Below are positions 5,946-6,147 of a stretch of DNA of 6,147 nucleotides, in pieces; the first letter of the stretch is position 1, and each line of letters opens with the position of its first letter. Source of the DNA: Clostridia bacterium (GTDB taxonomy: Bacteria > Bacillota > Clostridia > Christensenellales > UBA1242). A program made the translations under genes and the position numbers. The stretch lies in NCBI GenBank assembly GCA_017622115.1, contig JAGART010000083.1, positions 1 through 6,147 of the forward strand. Reading direction: 5' to 3'. The notes beneath the pieces are model-generated. The model did no database searches. It was not told the origin of the DNA and saw only the letters and a list, made by a program, of their open reading frames with translations.

Positions 5946-6067
5946 GTATAAAATAAAAAAGGAGGAAGAAAAGGTTAAATTTTTCAGGCATAACGAGATT
6001 GAGTAATGCTCTAACTATCGGACGGAACGAATAAAAGGAATTTATTCATTCCTTATAAAAAATATTG
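5946..6067 (+). other. Transcribed leader with an SD but no standard start codon
   Basis: Downstream of the promoter, AAAAAAGGAGG (5955-5965) is an excellent ribosome site, yet no ATG, GTG or TTG lies at a useful distance. The codon eight bases later is GTT (5974-5976), opening a ten-codon frame (KFFRHNEIE after the first codon) that stops at TAA 6004-6006. The same frame then stays open to the window end, running through repeat copy 2. A 7-bp hairpin, AAGGAAT (6035-6041) with ATTCCTT (6048-6054), follows without a T-run. It could be a leader peptide, a decayed gene start or a small RNA. I do not recognise any product. Confidence 0.4.
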
Positions 6068-6143
6068 AAAGTATAAATAAACCTTTAAAAAGCCTCCATC
6101 TGACGAGGGAGGTGGCACGAAGTGCCGGAGGGAGAGAAAATAA
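6068..6143. repeat. REP-like double-hairpin repeat, copy 2
   Basis: This has the same layout as copy 1: an AAAGTATAAATAAA lead-in, CCTCCATC (6093-6100) against GAGGGAGG (6105-6112) around TGAC with one mismatch at 6098, then GGCAC (6114-6118) against GTGCC (6122-6126) around GAA, then GGAGGGAG (6127-6134). Relative to copy 1 the second hairpin has swapped a base pair on both arms (GCCAC/GTGGC versus GGCAC/GTGCC), so pairing is kept while sequence differs. It lies at the right edge of the window. Confidence 0.85.
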
Positions 6144-6147
6144 GAGA

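Noticed and set aside
5763..6143. CRISPR array
   Set aside because: Only two repeat copies, about 80 bases each and 305 bases apart, with hairpin structure and no cas genes; the layout is REP-like.

Overview
The window reads as a piece of chromosome from an AT-rich, low-GC Gram-positive bacterium, most likely an endospore-forming Clostridia-type Bacillota. Three things point there: the gene order rpoZ-priA-rsgA-rpe-spoVM matches the order of these genes in Bacillus subtilis; there is a tiny spoVM gene, which is restricted to spore formers; and codon use is strongly A/T-biased. All genes lie on the + strand. Species cannot be named from the sequence alone.

Positions 2-5349 form a tightly packed run of housekeeping genes. 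It opens with the 3' part of gatB (Asn/Gln-tRNA amidotransferase subunit B, 5' end outside the window), then rpoZ (RNA polymerase omega), priA (replication-restart helicase), rsgA (30S-maturation GTPase) and rpe (ribulose-phosphate 3-epimerase). Gaps are 9, 20 and 41 bases, and rsgA overlaps rpe by 8 bases. Two of these genes look damaged or unusual. priA carries an in-frame TGA exactly where the family has the glycine of the GTQM-x-AKGHDF motif. rsgA has a full N-terminus and a good Shine-Dalgarno (SD) sequence but only ATT where the start codon should be. A likely terminator overlaps the rpe stop codon.

Positions 5402-5491 encode a 29-residue SpoVM-like peptide, too short for ordinary gene callers and easily missed.

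Positions 5492-6147 contain no gene I can recognise. This stretch is filled with structured DNA: a long imperfect palindrome of about 155 bp (5485-5639), a small GC-rich hairpin, a CATTGC...GCAAT hairpin element, two copies of a roughly 80-bp REP-like double-hairpin repeat (5763-5843 and 6068-6143) and, between the two copies, a Rho-independent terminator followed by a good housekeeping-type promoter and a strong SD that has no standard start codon behind it. The right edge cuts off whatever that promoter drives.

Functionally the genes join translation (gatB, rsgA), transcription (rpoZ), replication restart (priA), the pentose phosphate pathway (rpe) and spore-coat anchoring (spoVM). This is a conserved neighbourhood rather than a single pathway. 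I do not see a new defence or biosynthetic system. The items most worth checking are the priA nonsense codon, the rsgA ATT start and the repeat-rich tail.
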